A DNA stretch of 64,000 nt from AC-32 sp963766375 (GCA_963766375.1 CAVXZG010000009.1:1-64000); one strand, 5' to 3'. Numbered from the stretch's first letter, positions 26,643 through 35,390 are shown. Made by a program: numbers and translations. The notes: generated by a model not told the origin, from the sequence alone.

Positions 26643-27997
26643 CGCCGCTTGTGCTCGACGGCGTAGAGGCGCGAGAAGCCGTGCAGGAGGAGCCTCCGCG
26701 CGTTGCCCGAGACCGGCACGAAGGCGCCGTCGGGGAAGCGGAAGACCTGCTTGCCCGTGCGAGCGTTGAGCCCGTAGATGCGGTGCTGCCGGTTGCTGAA
26801 GTAGACGATGCCGTCGACGATCGAGGCCGCCCCCGCGATCGCGCCGGCGGTCGTGAAGCGCCAGGCCGCCGCCCCGCTACGGGCAGAGACCGCGTAGAAG
26901 GTGCCGTTGTAGGAGCCGAAGTAGACGCGGCCGTTCCAGACCGCCGGGGACGAGTAGACGTACGAGCCGGTGCCGAGCGACCAGAGCCGGCTGCCGCCGG
27001 TCGAGAAGGCGGTCAGGGAGCCGCCCGTGGAGGAGGTCACGAACACGCGCCCGTTCGCGACCGCGGGAGTGCCGTAGATGCGGCCGTTGACCGAGCCCGA
27101 CCAGCGCAGGGCGCCGGTCCCAGCGGCCAGCGCGAGCAGCCGCCCGCCGTAGTCGCCGATGTAGATCGTCCCCTTCAGGAACGCCGCGCTCGAGGTGATC
27201 TTGCTCCCGGAGCGGTAGGTCCAGCGCGCCCGGTGCGTGCGCAGGTCGAGCGCGTACACCGTCCCGTTCCAGGTGCCGAAGTAGTCGACGCCGTCGAGCA
27301 CCAGCGGCGACGACTCGATCGGGGCGCCGGTGTCGTAGGTCCAGAGAACCCGGCCGTTGTGGCGGTTCAGCACGTAGACGCGGCCGTCCATCCCGTGCGC
27401 GACGACCTCCTCGCCCGCGACCGCCGGGGAGGCGGCCATCTTGCCGGCCGTGTCGCGCCGCCAGACCTTTGCTCCGTTGCGCATCGAGTAGGCCCGCACG
27501 CTGCCGTGGTAGTTGGAGACGAAGGCGATGTCGTCGTCGACCGCGGCCGGGAACTCCATCAGCCCGCCGACCGCCTGGCTCCAGACGACGCGGAAGGGCG
27601 GGCGCACGTGGATGAACGGGTGCGCCTGGGTGCGAGCCGGGGTGGCGCCGTAGAGCAGCCACTGGAGCTTCGCCTGGTAGACGCGCACGCCGACCTTCGG
27701 CTTGCCGCGGAACTGGAGGCGCTGCTCGAAGGGGTCGTAGCCGCTCTTGGCGACGGAGACGGCGAGGCGTCCGTGCCGCCCGATCTTGATCTTCGCGACG
27801 CCGTCGCCGCCGGTGCGGCCGGCGTGGGAGCCGACTCGTACCAGTGCTCCGCGCACCGGCTTGCTCAGGTCGCCGTCGAGCACGATCACGTGCACGAACG
27901 AGAGGTGAGGCGCCGTCGGGAGCGCAGGCGGCTTGAGCGGCGCCGATTGTCCCGGCTGCTGCGTTGCCTTGTCCCCGCCGCAACCTGCGAGCAGCAC
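26639..27997 (-). CDS. Lipoprotein with carboxypeptidase-regulatory-like domain and PQQ-type beta-propeller
   Basis: 452 residues from an alternative start directly at the lipobox LLAGCGGD. A more complete signal peptide appears if an extra base near 28020 is dropped: MATEGVSSLLRVGRVS then VIALAFVVLLAGCGG, with ATG at 28064. Residues 30-115 form a small beta-sandwich (VIVLDGDLSKPVRGALVRVG, GRLAVSVAKSGYDPFEQRL) like carboxypeptidase regulatory domains. The rest is a propeller with repeated VYVLNRHNGRVLWTYDTG-type blades (TVYALDLRTHRARWTYRSG, LTAFSTGGSRLW). It is paralogous in its propeller part to the downstream gene, with which it overlaps by 4 bp (ATGA). It is presumably tethered to the outer face of the membrane. 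Confidence 0.82.
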   Translation of the reverse strand: MLLAGCGGDKATQQPGQSAPLKPPALPTAPHLSFVHVIVLDGDLSKPVRGALVRVGSHAGRTGGDGVAKIKIGRHGRLAVSVAKSGYDPFEQRLQFRGKPKVGVRVYQAKLQWLLYGATPARTQAHPFIHVRPPFRVVWSQAVGGLMEFPAAVDDDIAFVSNYHGSVRAYSMRNGAKVWRRDTAGKMAASPAVAGEEVVAHGMDGRVYVLNRHNGRVLWTYDTGAPIESSPLVLDGVDYFGTWNGTVYALDLRTHRARWTYRSGSKITSSAAFLKGTIYIGDYGGRLLALAAGTGALRWSGSVNGRIYGTPAVANGRVFVTSSTGGSLTAFSTGGSRLWSLGTGSYVYSSPAVWNGRVYFGSYNGTFYAVSARSGAAAWRFTTAGAIAGAASIVDGIVYFSNRQHRIYGLNARTGKQVFRFPDGAFVPVSGNARRLLLHGFSRLYAVEHKRR

Positions 27998-28070
27998 GAC
28001 GAACGCAAGCGCTATGACTGACGCGGCCCACTCGCAGCAGGCTAGAGACCCCTTCGGTTGCCATTTCGGG

Positions 28071-29186
28071 CTAGCGGGTCCCTTCGGCCTTCTCCCACAT
28101 CAGCGGCGCGCCCTCGCGCAGGTAGCGCCCGAGCGCGACCATCGTGGCCCAGGTCATCAGCAGGTAGTAGTAGGCGAGGCCTGCGCCGGGGACGGGAAGC
28201 TTCAGCTTGCCGGCGGCGGCGAGAGCGAGCCACGCAGCCTGGCCTGCGAGCGCGGCCTGGTAGGGCCAGCCCTCATCCACCAGCGCGATGCTGGTCGCGA
28301 GCAGCGCCAGGTGCAGGAAGCCGCTGCCGTAGCGCAGCACGCGGTGCGAGAGCAGCTCGGCCAGGTAGAGCGGCGGCACGCCCCGCAGGCTGCGCGCCTC
28401 GAACAGGTGCCGCCACGACCACGGCAGCATGCGCACCTTGCGCCGGTACTCGTCCTCGATGTCGCGGGAGGGCTTCTCGTAGGCGAGCGCCTCCGGGTCG
28501 TAGACCGCGCGGCGCCCGCGCTGCACCATCAGGTTCGGGAAGCCGAGGTCGTGGCCGAAGGGCCACTCGACGTAGTCCGAGCGCCGCACGGCGTAGATGG
28601 CGCCGTTGCCGCCGGTGATCGAGCCGAGCGCGGACTCGCTCTCCCGCAGCCACATCTCGTAGCGCCAGTAGACGCCTTCCTTGTTCGATCCGTCCAGGCG
28701 CTGGAAGCGCACCTGGCCGCAGACGTAGGCCACGTCCGGGTCGGCGAAGCTGCGGACGAGCTTGCGCAGGGCATCCGGCGCCCAGGTCGCGTTGGCGTCG
28801 CCGAAGGCGAGGATCTCGCTCTCGCTCTCTCGCACGGCGCGGTTCAGCGCCGGGAGCTTCCCGCCGCGCTCGCAGGGGAGCAGGCGGACGCGGCCGTTGT
28901 CGTAGCCGGCGACGATCTCGTCGGTGCGGTCGGTCGAGCCGTCGGAGGCGATCACGACCTGGAGCTTGTCCGCCGGGTAGTCGAGCTCGAGCAGGTTCTC
29001 TACCCGCGCGCCGATCACGTCCTCCTCGTCGTGGGCGGGCACGATCAGCGTGACGCTGGGCGTGATCTCGTCCTTCGCGACCTCGCGCTCGCGCACGCGT
29101 CGAAGGGCCGCCGCGGCTACGGGATAGCCCACGTGCGTCCACGCGAGCCCGCCCAGGCTCGCCCAGAAGATCGCCTTCAGGATCAC
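28071..29186 (-). CDS. GT2 membrane glycosyltransferase
   Basis: 371 residues from the GTG at 29186. One N-terminal helix precedes a GT-A domain: SVTLIVPAHDEEDVIGARVE, VVIASDGSTDRTDEIV, ILAFGDANATWAPD (DAN instead of a strict DxD), then GSITGGNGAIYAVRRSDYVE and a WRYEMW segment; the late QRGRR resembles the Q/RxxRW motif of processive GT2 enzymes. Several C-terminal helices follow (SGFLHLALLATSIALVDEGW, AALAGQAAWLALAAAG). Processive synthesis or simple transfer cannot be decided from sequence. The GTG overlaps the stop of the FemAB-like gene (GTGA), so both are translationally coupled. Confidence 0.85.
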   Translation of the reverse strand: MILKAIFWASLGGLAWTHVGYPVAAAALRRVREREVAKDEITPSVTLIVPAHDEEDVIGARVENLLELDYPADKLQVVIASDGSTDRTDEIVAGYDNGRVRLLPCERGGKLPALNRAVRESESEILAFGDANATWAPDALRKLVRSFADPDVAYVCGQVRFQRLDGSNKEGVYWRYEMWLRESESALGSITGGNGAIYAVRRSDYVEWPFGHDLGFPNLMVQRGRRAVYDPEALAYEKPSRDIEDEYRRKVRMLPWSWRHLFEARSLRGVPPLYLAELLSHRVLRYGSGFLHLALLATSIALVDEGWPYQAALAGQAAWLALAAAGKLKLPVPGAGLAYYYLLMTWATMVALGRYLREGAPLMWEKAEGTR

Positions 29187-30133
29187 GACCGCACCGTAGC
29201 GCGATAGGCCGGGAAGAAGCCGTCGAGCCCCGCGTCGGGGCCGGCGAGCCCGCGATAGGCCTCCTCGTCGTGGATCGCCTTGCCGACGGCCATCTCGAGC
29301 TCGCCTCCGGGGTCGAAGCGGAGCTTGAAGTCGAAAAGCGAATCGCGCCTCCCGCCGACTCCCCCGCCGAGGTGGAAGCGCGTGTAGCCGAGCTCCTGCG
29401 CCCAGCGGGCGGCCTCGAGGAAGAGGAGGTTGCTCGCGCCGAGCTTGCGGCCGGCCTCGCTCGAGGCGCCGAGGTGGTAGTGCAGCCAGGGCGGCGCGTG
29501 AAGGCAGAGCAGCGCCGCGTCCTCGCCTGCCTCGAAGAGCACGACGTGGTCGCGCAGCTCGGTCTCGAGCGCTCGCCAGTAGGCGGGCGGGAAGTAGTAG
29601 AAGCCCTCGGCGCCCTGGCGCTCCATCGTCTGCTCGTAGAGGCGGGCGAAGCGCTCGAGGCTCTCCGGGGCGAGCGTCGCCGACGCCTCGACGCCGGCCG
29701 CGACGGCCTTGCGCACGACGCGGCGGTGGTGGCGGTGCATCCGCTCGAAGAGGTCGTCGTCGGCGTCGAGCCGCCAGCCGACGGTGGGGCCGAGCGGCTC
29801 GACGCGCACGTTGGGGCCGGTGTCGCGGTGGTTCGCGTAGAGCGGGTGGAAGCGGACGAACGTGGTGACGACGCCGTTGGCGCGGCACCACTCGTCGTAG
29901 GGCTCCCAGAAGCCTGGGCCGACAGGACCGCCGTAGCCGTACGGGGTGATCACGTCGGTCGGGCCTTCGCGGAGGATGGCCGCGAAGACGGCGTGCTCGG
30001 TGCGCAGGAAGAGCGGCCGCCCCGGCTCGAGCAGGGTCGAGGCCTCGACGTACTCGCGGGTCAGGTAGACGTCCACGAAGCCGAGCTCCTCGAGCAGCCC
30101 GTTCCAGTCCTGGGCAGCGACCTCAGCGATCAA
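29183..30133 (-). CDS. FemAB/GNAT-like acyl- or aminoacyl-transferase
   Basis: 316 residues. The central region matches the GNAT fold seen in FemAB-like proteins and exopolysaccharide clusters (Acetyltransf_6): MHRHHRRVVRKAVAAGVEAS, FARLYEQTMERQGAEGFYYF, VVLFEAGEDAALLCLHAPPW, LHYHLGASSEAGRKLGASNL, and the final RFHLGGGVGGRRDSLFDFK. Homologues transfer amino acids or acyl groups to cell-wall or glycan acceptors; the substrate here is unknown. The apparent start is TTG 30133, with no ribosome-binding site because the 12-bp repeats occupy the gap to the upstream stop at 30167; translation may depend on re-initiation. It is coupled to the GT2 gene downstream. Confidence 0.82.
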   Translation of the reverse strand: MIAEVAAQDWNGLLEELGFVDVYLTREYVEASTLLEPGRPLFLRTEHAVFAAILREGPTDVITPYGYGGPVGPGFWEPYDEWCRANGVVTTFVRFHPLYANHRDTGPNVRVEPLGPTVGWRLDADDDLFERMHRHHRRVVRKAVAAGVEASATLAPESLERFARLYEQTMERQGAEGFYYFPPAYWRALETELRDHVVLFEAGEDAALLCLHAPPWLHYHLGASSEAGRKLGASNLLFLEAARWAQELGYTRFHLGGGVGGRRDSLFDFKLRFDPGGELEMAVGKAIHDEEAYRGLAGPDAGLDGFFPAYRATVRS

Positions 30134-30172
30134 CAGTGACTGTCACTGTGACTGTCACTGTGACTGTCACCG
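30134..30172. repeat. 12-bp palindromic tandem repeat, three units, at a gene junction
   Basis: Three tandem units of CTGTGACTGTCA (first unit CAGTGACTGTCA) fill the whole gap between the sugar-transferase stop (30167) and the start of the FemAB-like gene (30133). GTGACTGTCAC is itself an odd-centred palindrome. The TGA stop of the upstream gene lies within the repeat. A two-unit version occurs at 33017-33042. Confidence 0.9.
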
Positions 30173-30808
30173 TTTATTGGTTTCGGCTCGGGTTCGTGCG
30201 CGCTCGATGTTCATCTCGTCCTCGACCGGCTGCTCGTCCTCGCGGCGGAGCTGGGTGAACGTGCGCACGATGATCTTCAGGTCGAGCGGGAGCGACCAGT
30301 GCTCGATGTACCAGAGGTCCTGCTCGATCCGCTCCGGCCAGGTGATCTCCTCGCGCCCGTTCACCTGCGACCAACCCGTGATCCCGGGCTCGACGGCCAG
30401 GCGGTCGCGGTCGCGGTCGCTGTAGTTCGCCACCTGCTCGACGAGGTCGGGGCGCGGGCCGACGAGGCTCATCTGCCCCGCGAGCACGTTCAGGAGCTGC
30501 GGCAGCTCGTCGAGGCTCGTGCGGCGCAGGAAGCGGCCAGGCTTCGTGATGCGCGGGTCGTCCGGCACGACGCCGTACGGGTCATCCGTCAGCTCGTGCG
30601 CCAGCTCGAGCGCGTTGGGGACCATCGTGCGGAACTTGAGCATCCGGAAGCGCCGGCCACCCTTGCCGACACGCTCCTGGGCGAGCAGCACGGGGCGGCC
30701 GCCGTCAACGAGGATCCAGGCCGCGATCGCGGCGAGCAGCGGCGAGAGCAGCACGAGCAGCACGACGGCGGCGACGCGATCGATCAGGCGCTTGAGAAAG
30801 CGGCTCAC
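30167..30808 (-). CDS. Priming sugar-phosphate transferase (bacterial sugar transferase family)
   Basis: An intact 213-residue enzyme that would transfer a sugar phosphate to undecaprenyl phosphate and so begin repeat-unit synthesis. One N-terminal helix (AAVVLLVLLSPLLAAIAAWI) is followed by the conserved segments RVGKGGRRFRMLKFRTM, FLRRTSLDELPQLLNVLAG, MSLVGPRPDLVEQV, and PGITGWSQVNGRE with ERIEQDLWYIEHWS. It has the short, single-helix form rather than the five-helix WbaP. The GTG at 30808 overlaps the GT4 stop. The stop TGA lies inside the 12-bp repeat. The specific sugar cannot be told from sequence. Confidence 0.94.
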   Translation of the reverse strand: MSRFLKRLIDRVAAVVLLVLLSPLLAAIAAWILVDGGRPVLLAQERVGKGGRRFRMLKFRTMVPNALELAHELTDDPYGVVPDDPRITKPGRFLRRTSLDELPQLLNVLAGQMSLVGPRPDLVEQVANYSDRDRDRLAVEPGITGWSQVNGREEITWPERIEQDLWYIEHWSLPLDLKIIVRTFTQLRREDEQPVEDEMNIERARTRAETNKR

Positions 30809-31869
30809 CGGCGCACCTCGCGGTAGAGGCGGTCGTGTTCCGCGGCGCTCGAGGCCCACGTGAGAGCTGCCGCGGCCCGGCCCGCACCCGCGTGCGCGGC
30901 GGCCAGCGCCTTCGGCTCGAGCAGGCGCGCGGCGGCCTGCGCGAGCGCCTGCGGATCGCCGGGCGGGACGACCTCGCCGGCGCCGAACTCGCGCACGATC
31001 TCGCCCAGCGAGCCGACGTCCGTCACCACCACCGGGCGACGGTATCCGATCGCAGTCGCGAGCACGCCCGACGAGTCGAGCCGCCTGTACGGCAGGACGA
31101 CCGCCGCCGCGCCGCTCATCAGCTCGCGCACCTCGTCGTCGGGCCGGAAGCCGAGCCGCCACTCGACACGCCCGTCCAGGTCGACCTGCTGCACCGGGTC
31201 GAGCGGGTCGCCCGCGACCACGAGCCGCGCGTCCGGGATCTGCGGCAGCGCCTCGAGCAGCACGTCCAGCCCCTTGTAGTCCCGAATCAGGCCGAAGAAG
31301 AGCAGCGTGCGGCCGCTGGGCGGTGGCAGCTCCTCGCCCTCGAAGACCGGGTGCGGGATGCGCGCGATCCGCTCCCGGCTCAGGCCTTGCTCGACGAGCT
31401 GTTCGACGGCCCGGTGCGAGTGGACGATCACGCGCTCGGCGGTCTCGAGCACGTCGGCCCAGACGCGCAGCGCCTTCGCCCGACGGGGCAGCACGTCGTG
31501 GGCCGTCAGCACGAGCGGTCGCTCGTCCGCGATTCGCCGCAGCCAGCGCAGGTCGTGCTCCGGCCGCGGAAGCCACTGCACGTGGACGACGTCGGGATCG
31601 AGCCGCTCGACCCGGCGCAGCAGGCGTGCGACGCTCGGCGGGTACTCGACCGCCTTGAGCGCCAGACGCCCGGGCGCGCGACGGAAGAGCCTCGTCGAGA
31701 CCGGCGCGAAGAGCTCCTCGCGGTCATAGCCGTCCGCTTCCGGCACCTGCCCGTGCGGGAAGCGGGAGGTCAGCAGCGAGACCGCGTGTCCCTTCCGGGC
31801 CAGCGCCGACGCGAGCGCGTGGTCGTAAGGAGGCGTGTACGCGAGCGGGTCGACGAGCGCGATTCGCAT
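30805..31869 (-). CDS. GT4 glycosyltransferase
   Basis: 354 residues with the GT-B architecture. The N-terminal half begins MRIALVDPLAYTPPYDHALA and contains DVVHVQWLPRPEHDLRWLRR. The C-terminal GT4 half has TLLFFGLIRDYKGLDVLLEA, RLVVAGDPLDPVQQ, the MSGAAAVVLPYRRLDSSGVL donor-binding region and PVVVTDVGSLGEIV. It is cytoplasmic or membrane-associated and uses a nucleotide sugar of unknown type. The ATG shares bases with the stop of the preceding ATP-grasp gene, and its end overlaps the sugar-transferase start, so three enzymes are tightly coupled. Confidence 0.9.
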   Translation of the reverse strand: MRIALVDPLAYTPPYDHALASALARKGHAVSLLTSRFPHGQVPEADGYDREELFAPVSTRLFRRAPGRLALKAVEYPPSVARLLRRVERLDPDVVHVQWLPRPEHDLRWLRRIADERPLVLTAHDVLPRRAKALRVWADVLETAERVIVHSHRAVEQLVEQGLSRERIARIPHPVFEGEELPPPSGRTLLFFGLIRDYKGLDVLLEALPQIPDARLVVAGDPLDPVQQVDLDGRVEWRLGFRPDDEVRELMSGAAAVVLPYRRLDSSGVLATAIGYRRPVVVTDVGSLGEIVREFGAGEVVPPGDPQALAQAAARLLEPKALAAAHAGAGRAAAALTWASSAAEHDRLYREVRR

Positions 31870-32996
31870 CAGACCCTCGAGCGGAGGTAGCCGAGGCTGG
31901 CGAGCGCCGGGCGCGGGTCGTCTGCCGCGAAGACGGCGCGCACCTTCTTGCCGCCCACGTAGTGACGCAGGAACTCGCGCGGGTGCAGCTCACGGCGGCG
32001 GGCCATCTGCGCCGAGACCCAGACGTCCTTCGCGAGGTAGAGCCATGTGATGCCGTCCGGGAGCGTTCGTTCGGGCTGCGGCTCGGCGCCGGTGAGGTCG
32101 TCATAGGCGATGCGGGCGATCCCGAGCTCCGGGCCCATCGCGATCCCGGCCCAGATCGGCGGGCGGGTGTTCACCTCGAGCAGCTTGAGCTTGCCGTCGC
32201 GCGGATCGCGGACGAGCTCGACGTGGGCCAGGCCCGTGTAGCCCGCCGCGCGCAGGAGCCGGTGGCCGAGCTCGTGCACCTCCGGGTCGTGGCCTGACGC
32301 GAACACGGCGCTCGTGCCGAAGCGCAGGGGGCCCTGGCGCACCTTGCGCCCGACGACGCTGGCCCTCGGCTCCCCGTCGCGGCCGATGTAGGTGAAGAGC
32401 GACCAGACCTGCTCGTGCGAGTCCGGGATCAGCTCCTGGACGATCGTCTCGAAGCCCTTGTCCTTCGCCTTCTTCCAGGCAGCGACCGCCTCGTCGAGGT
32501 CGGCCGCGACGAAGGCCTTCTCGCCGAAGGTGAGCGCGAACTCCTGGCCCTCGACGGCCTTCAGCAGGAGCGGTGGGCGCAGGCCGGCGGCACGGATCTG
32601 CTCCGGGCTCTCGGCAGCGACGGTCTTCGGCGAGTCCACGCCCGCCGCGGCCGCCGCCTGCGGCAGGACATCCTTGCGGCGCAGGCGCCGCGTCGCCTCG
32701 GGGTCGTCCGGAAGGGTCACGTCGGCCAGCTCGCGGATCTCGTCCCAGCGATTGAGCACGGCCTCGACGTTCTCGTCCCGCTCCGGGAAGAGCACGGGGC
32801 GTTCACCCGTCTCCCTCAGCACCGCGAGCAGGCCGTCGACGTCGTCGACTACGCGGCTGCTCTGGAGGTAGCGCGAGCGGAGGCCGAACTCGTGCGGTTG
32901 CAGCGCCACGCCGTGGACGGGAATCCCCGCTCGGCCGAGGCTGCGCACGATCGAGAGACCAGCGTGCAGGAGCCCGAAGACCACGACAGGCCTCAC
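31869..32996 (-). CDS. ATP-grasp ligase (carboligase type), pair A
   Basis: 375 residues from GTG 32996. The Rossmann-like N-terminus, VRPVVVFGLLHAGLSIVRSL, is followed by SRYLQSSRVVDDVD, and an ATP-grasp fold with LLLKAVEGQEFALTFGEKAF, ETIVQELIPDSHEQVWSLF and metal-ligand segment KLKLLEVNTRPPIWAGIAM. It resembles predicted ATP-dependent carboligases found in polysaccharide clusters, which join a carboxylate to an amine through an acyl phosphate; the substrate is not known. It is paralogous to the gene at 38730 (shared VQELIP, GRK(V/L)RQ, LLEVN/LMEVNPR segments). The GTG is preceded by a GAGGG sequence about 12 nt upstream, and 12-bp repeats lie just before it. Confidence 0.82.
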   Translation of the reverse strand: MRPVVVFGLLHAGLSIVRSLGRAGIPVHGVALQPHEFGLRSRYLQSSRVVDDVDGLLAVLRETGERPVLFPERDENVEAVLNRWDEIRELADVTLPDDPEATRRLRRKDVLPQAAAAAGVDSPKTVAAESPEQIRAAGLRPPLLLKAVEGQEFALTFGEKAFVAADLDEAVAAWKKAKDKGFETIVQELIPDSHEQVWSLFTYIGRDGEPRASVVGRKVRQGPLRFGTSAVFASGHDPEVHELGHRLLRAAGYTGLAHVELVRDPRDGKLKLLEVNTRPPIWAGIAMGPELGIARIAYDDLTGAEPQPERTLPDGITWLYLAKDVWVSAQMARRRELHPREFLRHYVGGKKVRAVFAADDPRPALASLGYLRSRV

Positions 32997-33016
32997 CGGC
33001 GGTTTTCCCTCGGCCC

Positions 33017-33042
33017 GGTGACTGTCACTGTGACTGTCACCG
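33017..33042. repeat. 12-bp palindromic tandem repeat, two units, at a gene junction
   Basis: Two tandem units matching those at 30134-30172 (CTGTGACTGTCA with the same CCG end). They sit between the stop of the GT4 gene (33037, again a CGG-TGA arrangement inside the repeat) and the ATP-grasp start at 32996. The flanking sequence differs from the first locus, so this is a shared short element and not a segmental duplication. Confidence 0.88.
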
Positions 33043-34056
33043 TGGCACGTCCGAAAGGGCCGCTTCGTAGGCCGTGAGGGTCGCGTCCGTGACCGCCGGC
33101 CAGGCGAAGTGCTCTCGCACCCGATCGCGCGCGGCCTCGCCCATGCGGCGCCGCAGCTCGCGGTCGCCCAGCAGCCGCTCGAGCGCCTCGCGCAGGGCCG
33201 GCACGTCACGCGGCGGCACGAGCAGCCCGGTCTCGCCGTCGGCGACGAGGTCGAGCAGCCCCCCGACCGCGCCGGCCACGACGGGCCGCCCGTAGGCCAT
33301 CGCCTCGGCACAGACCACGCCGAAGCCCTCCCGGTGAGAGGGGACCGCAACCACCGCTGCCCGCTCGTAGAGGGGCCCAAGCGCGTGGTGGGGCACGAAC
33401 CCGAGCGCTCCCGGAACCCGGTCGCGCAGCGGCCCGTCTCCTGCCACCACGAGCTTCATCCCATTCGCCGCTTCCACCAGCTCAAGGATTCCTTTCTCCG
33501 GCGAGAGCCGCCCGGCGAACAAGACCTCCGGAGGGTCAGCGGCCTCCGCAACCTGCTCGGGCACGTCCACCCCGCTCGGGATCACGCGCACCTCGCGAGC
33601 CCCCAACTCCCGCGCCGAGTCGGCCAGCGCGTTCGAGGCGCAGATGACCAGCCGCGCTCGCCGCAGCACCGCCCGCGCCACCGGCCGCGCCCGCTGCGCC
33701 AGCTCGACGTCGGTGCCCCAGAGCTGCACCACGAACGGCTTCCCGGTGGTCAGCGCGACCGCGCCGGCCGGCAGCCAGTGCGCGTGAACCAGGTCTGCGT
33801 CACGCGCCGCCCGCCGCGCGGCCAGCGCGAAGCTCCCGAGCATCGGCGGCACGAACGCCGCCCGCCACGGCTGGCGCCGGAGGTTGCCCACCACGCCGGC
33901 GCCGTAGGCGATCCCGAAGTGCCGGAACGAGGCCGGCGAGACCACCTCCACCTCGACCCCGCGCTCCCGCACGCGATCGACGGCGTCGGCGACGAAGTTC
34001 CCGGCCGGGTCGCCCTCGTAGCGCGGGTACGACGTCGTGAGCACCGCGACTTTCAC
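33037..34056 (-). CDS. GT4 glycosyltransferase
   Basis: 339 residues from GTG 34056 (VKVAVLTTSYPRYEGDPAGN). GT-B enzyme: the N-terminal half includes ADLVHAHWLPAGAVALTTGK and VVQLWGTDVELAQ; the GT4 half has VRVIPSGVDVPEQVAEA, VLFAGRLSPEKGILELVEAA, LVVAGDGPLRDRVPGA and the donor-site motif VPSHREGFGVVCAEAMAYGR, whose EGFG and E residues are the conserved GT4 pattern. The donor and acceptor sugars cannot be assigned. The start overlaps the end of the Wzy-like gene by 4 bp. Translation ends in a TGA that is part of the 12-bp repeat. Confidence 0.92.
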   Translation of the reverse strand: MKVAVLTTSYPRYEGDPAGNFVADAVDRVRERGVEVEVVSPASFRHFGIAYGAGVVGNLRRQPWRAAFVPPMLGSFALAARRAARDADLVHAHWLPAGAVALTTGKPFVVQLWGTDVELAQRARPVARAVLRRARLVICASNALADSARELGAREVRVIPSGVDVPEQVAEAADPPEVLFAGRLSPEKGILELVEAANGMKLVVAGDGPLRDRVPGALGFVPHHALGPLYERAAVVAVPSHREGFGVVCAEAMAYGRPVVAGAVGGLLDLVADGETGLLVPPRDVPALREALERLLGDRELRRRMGEAARDRVREHFAWPAVTDATLTAYEAALSDVPR

Positions 34057-35390
34057 CGGGATCCTGGGAGCCGTAGGTTCTTTGAGAACACCGCAGGCGT
34101 CGCGAGCACGAGCATCGCGAAGACGTAGAAGTAGAGGAACGACATGGTCAGGTAGAAGACGTTCGCGGCCATCGTCCCGACGAGGGCGGCCGTCATCCCC
34201 CAGGCCAGTGGCCGCAGCCGCGCCGCCAACGGGTCGCCCGCTGCCGCCAGCGCCCGCCCGAGCTTCCGCGCCACGCCGAGCCGCGCGAACAGGTACCAGA
34301 GGAAGACCGCGAACAACGCCGTCCCGACGACCCCGCCCTCGACGAGCAGCGCGACGTAGTACGAGTGCGGCCCCCAGTTCGTCTTCCCGGTCACGAACTC
34401 GTAGTAGACCGAGAAGTTGTTGAACCCGAGCCCGAAGAGCGGATGCTGGTGCAGCACCTGCGGGATGAAGTCGTAGACGCCGAAGTGCGCCGTCGTCGAG
34501 CGGCCGCCGGTCTGGAGCCGCGACCGGATCACGACGTCGAAGAAGTGCCGCCGCCGGTACACCTCGTAGGCGACCGGGATCACCACCAGCGCGAGCGGCA
34601 GGACCGCGGCGCGCGAGAAGAGCAGGTGCCGGTAGGGAATCAGGAGCACCAGCGCGCCCACCACGAGCCCCAGCATCCCGCTGCGCGAGAGCGTCGCCAG
34701 CTCGGCCAGGAGCAGGAACCCGATCAGGATCCCCAGCGGCAGGCGCAGCCGGTGCCGCCGCTCGAGGCGCAGGTAGATCGGCGTCAGGATCAGGATCGGG
34801 AGCACCAGCATGATCCCGAGGTGGTTCGGGTCGCCGGTCAGCGCGTTCGGCCGGTAGACGCTCGAGCCGTTGACCGCGCCGTAGACGTTGATCTGGCTGG
34901 CCCCGCGGGTCAACGGCTTCAGGAGCACCGAATCGAGGTTGTGCCCGGCCTGCGCGTCGAGCAGCTGCAGGATCCCGTAGGCCGCGTTGACCGCGATCCC
35001 GCCCAGGAACCAGCCGAGCGTGCGCCAGAAGAAGCGCAGCGAGCGGCCGGCGAGGTAGATCACCCCGACGATCAGGAACGCGAAGTGGATCAGCCACTTG
35101 ACGAGCCCCTTGCCGTACTGGTCGAGCGCCTGGCCGGTCTCGAGGTTGAAGAAGCCGATCAGGTAGACGAGCAGGAACGCGACCAGGAAGGCGAGCAGGA
35201 TGGCGGCGGTGCGCGGCACCGGCCCGGCCCGCCGCCCGAGGCGGTCGAATGCGTAGGACAGCAGGAAGCCGATCGCCGTCAGGTCGGCGAGGAAGACCGA
35301 GCCGGCCACGTTCCACTGCACCTTGGCGAAGGTGGCGCAGAACGCCGCAGCCAGGAAGAAGAACGGGACGAGCGCGCTCTCGCGTTTCAC
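34053..35390 (-). CDS. O-antigen ligase/polymerase-like (Wzy-type) membrane protein
   Basis: An intact 445-residue protein with about eleven membrane helices and one large extracytoplasmic loop. The Wzy/WaaL family pattern is seen in TLSRSGMLGLVVGALVLLIP, in the loop VIRSRLQTGGRSTTAHFGVY, and in HPLFGLGFNNFSVYYEFVTG followed by GPHSYYVALLVEGGVVGTAL, where the conserved His-containing loop usually lies. Expected role: polymerising lipid-linked repeat units at the outer membrane face. The GTG at 35390 has AGGAAGG about 10 nt upstream. The two-hairpin element (copy A) lies between it and the preceding gene. Confidence 0.88.
   Translation of the reverse strand: MKRESALVPFFFLAAAFCATFAKVQWNVAGSVFLADLTAIGFLLSYAFDRLGRRAGPVPRTAAILLAFLVAFLLVYLIGFFNLETGQALDQYGKGLVKWLIHFAFLIVGVIYLAGRSLRFFWRTLGWFLGGIAVNAAYGILQLLDAQAGHNLDSVLLKPLTRGASQINVYGAVNGSSVYRPNALTGDPNHLGIMLVLPILILTPIYLRLERRHRLRLPLGILIGFLLLAELATLSRSGMLGLVVGALVLLIPYRHLLFSRAAVLPLALVVIPVAYEVYRRRHFFDVVIRSRLQTGGRSTTAHFGVYDFIPQVLHQHPLFGLGFNNFSVYYEFVTGKTNWGPHSYYVALLVEGGVVGTALFAVFLWYLFARLGVARKLGRALAAAGDPLAARLRPLAWGMTAALVGTMAANVFYLTMSFLYFYVFAMLVLATPAVFSKNLRLPGSR

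Noticed and set aside
28071..29891. Open frame joining the GT2 gene to upstream sequence
   Set aside because: The first ~230 residues are a shadow of the FemAB-like gene. The GT2 protein starts at the GTG at 29186, where the genes overlap by GTGA.
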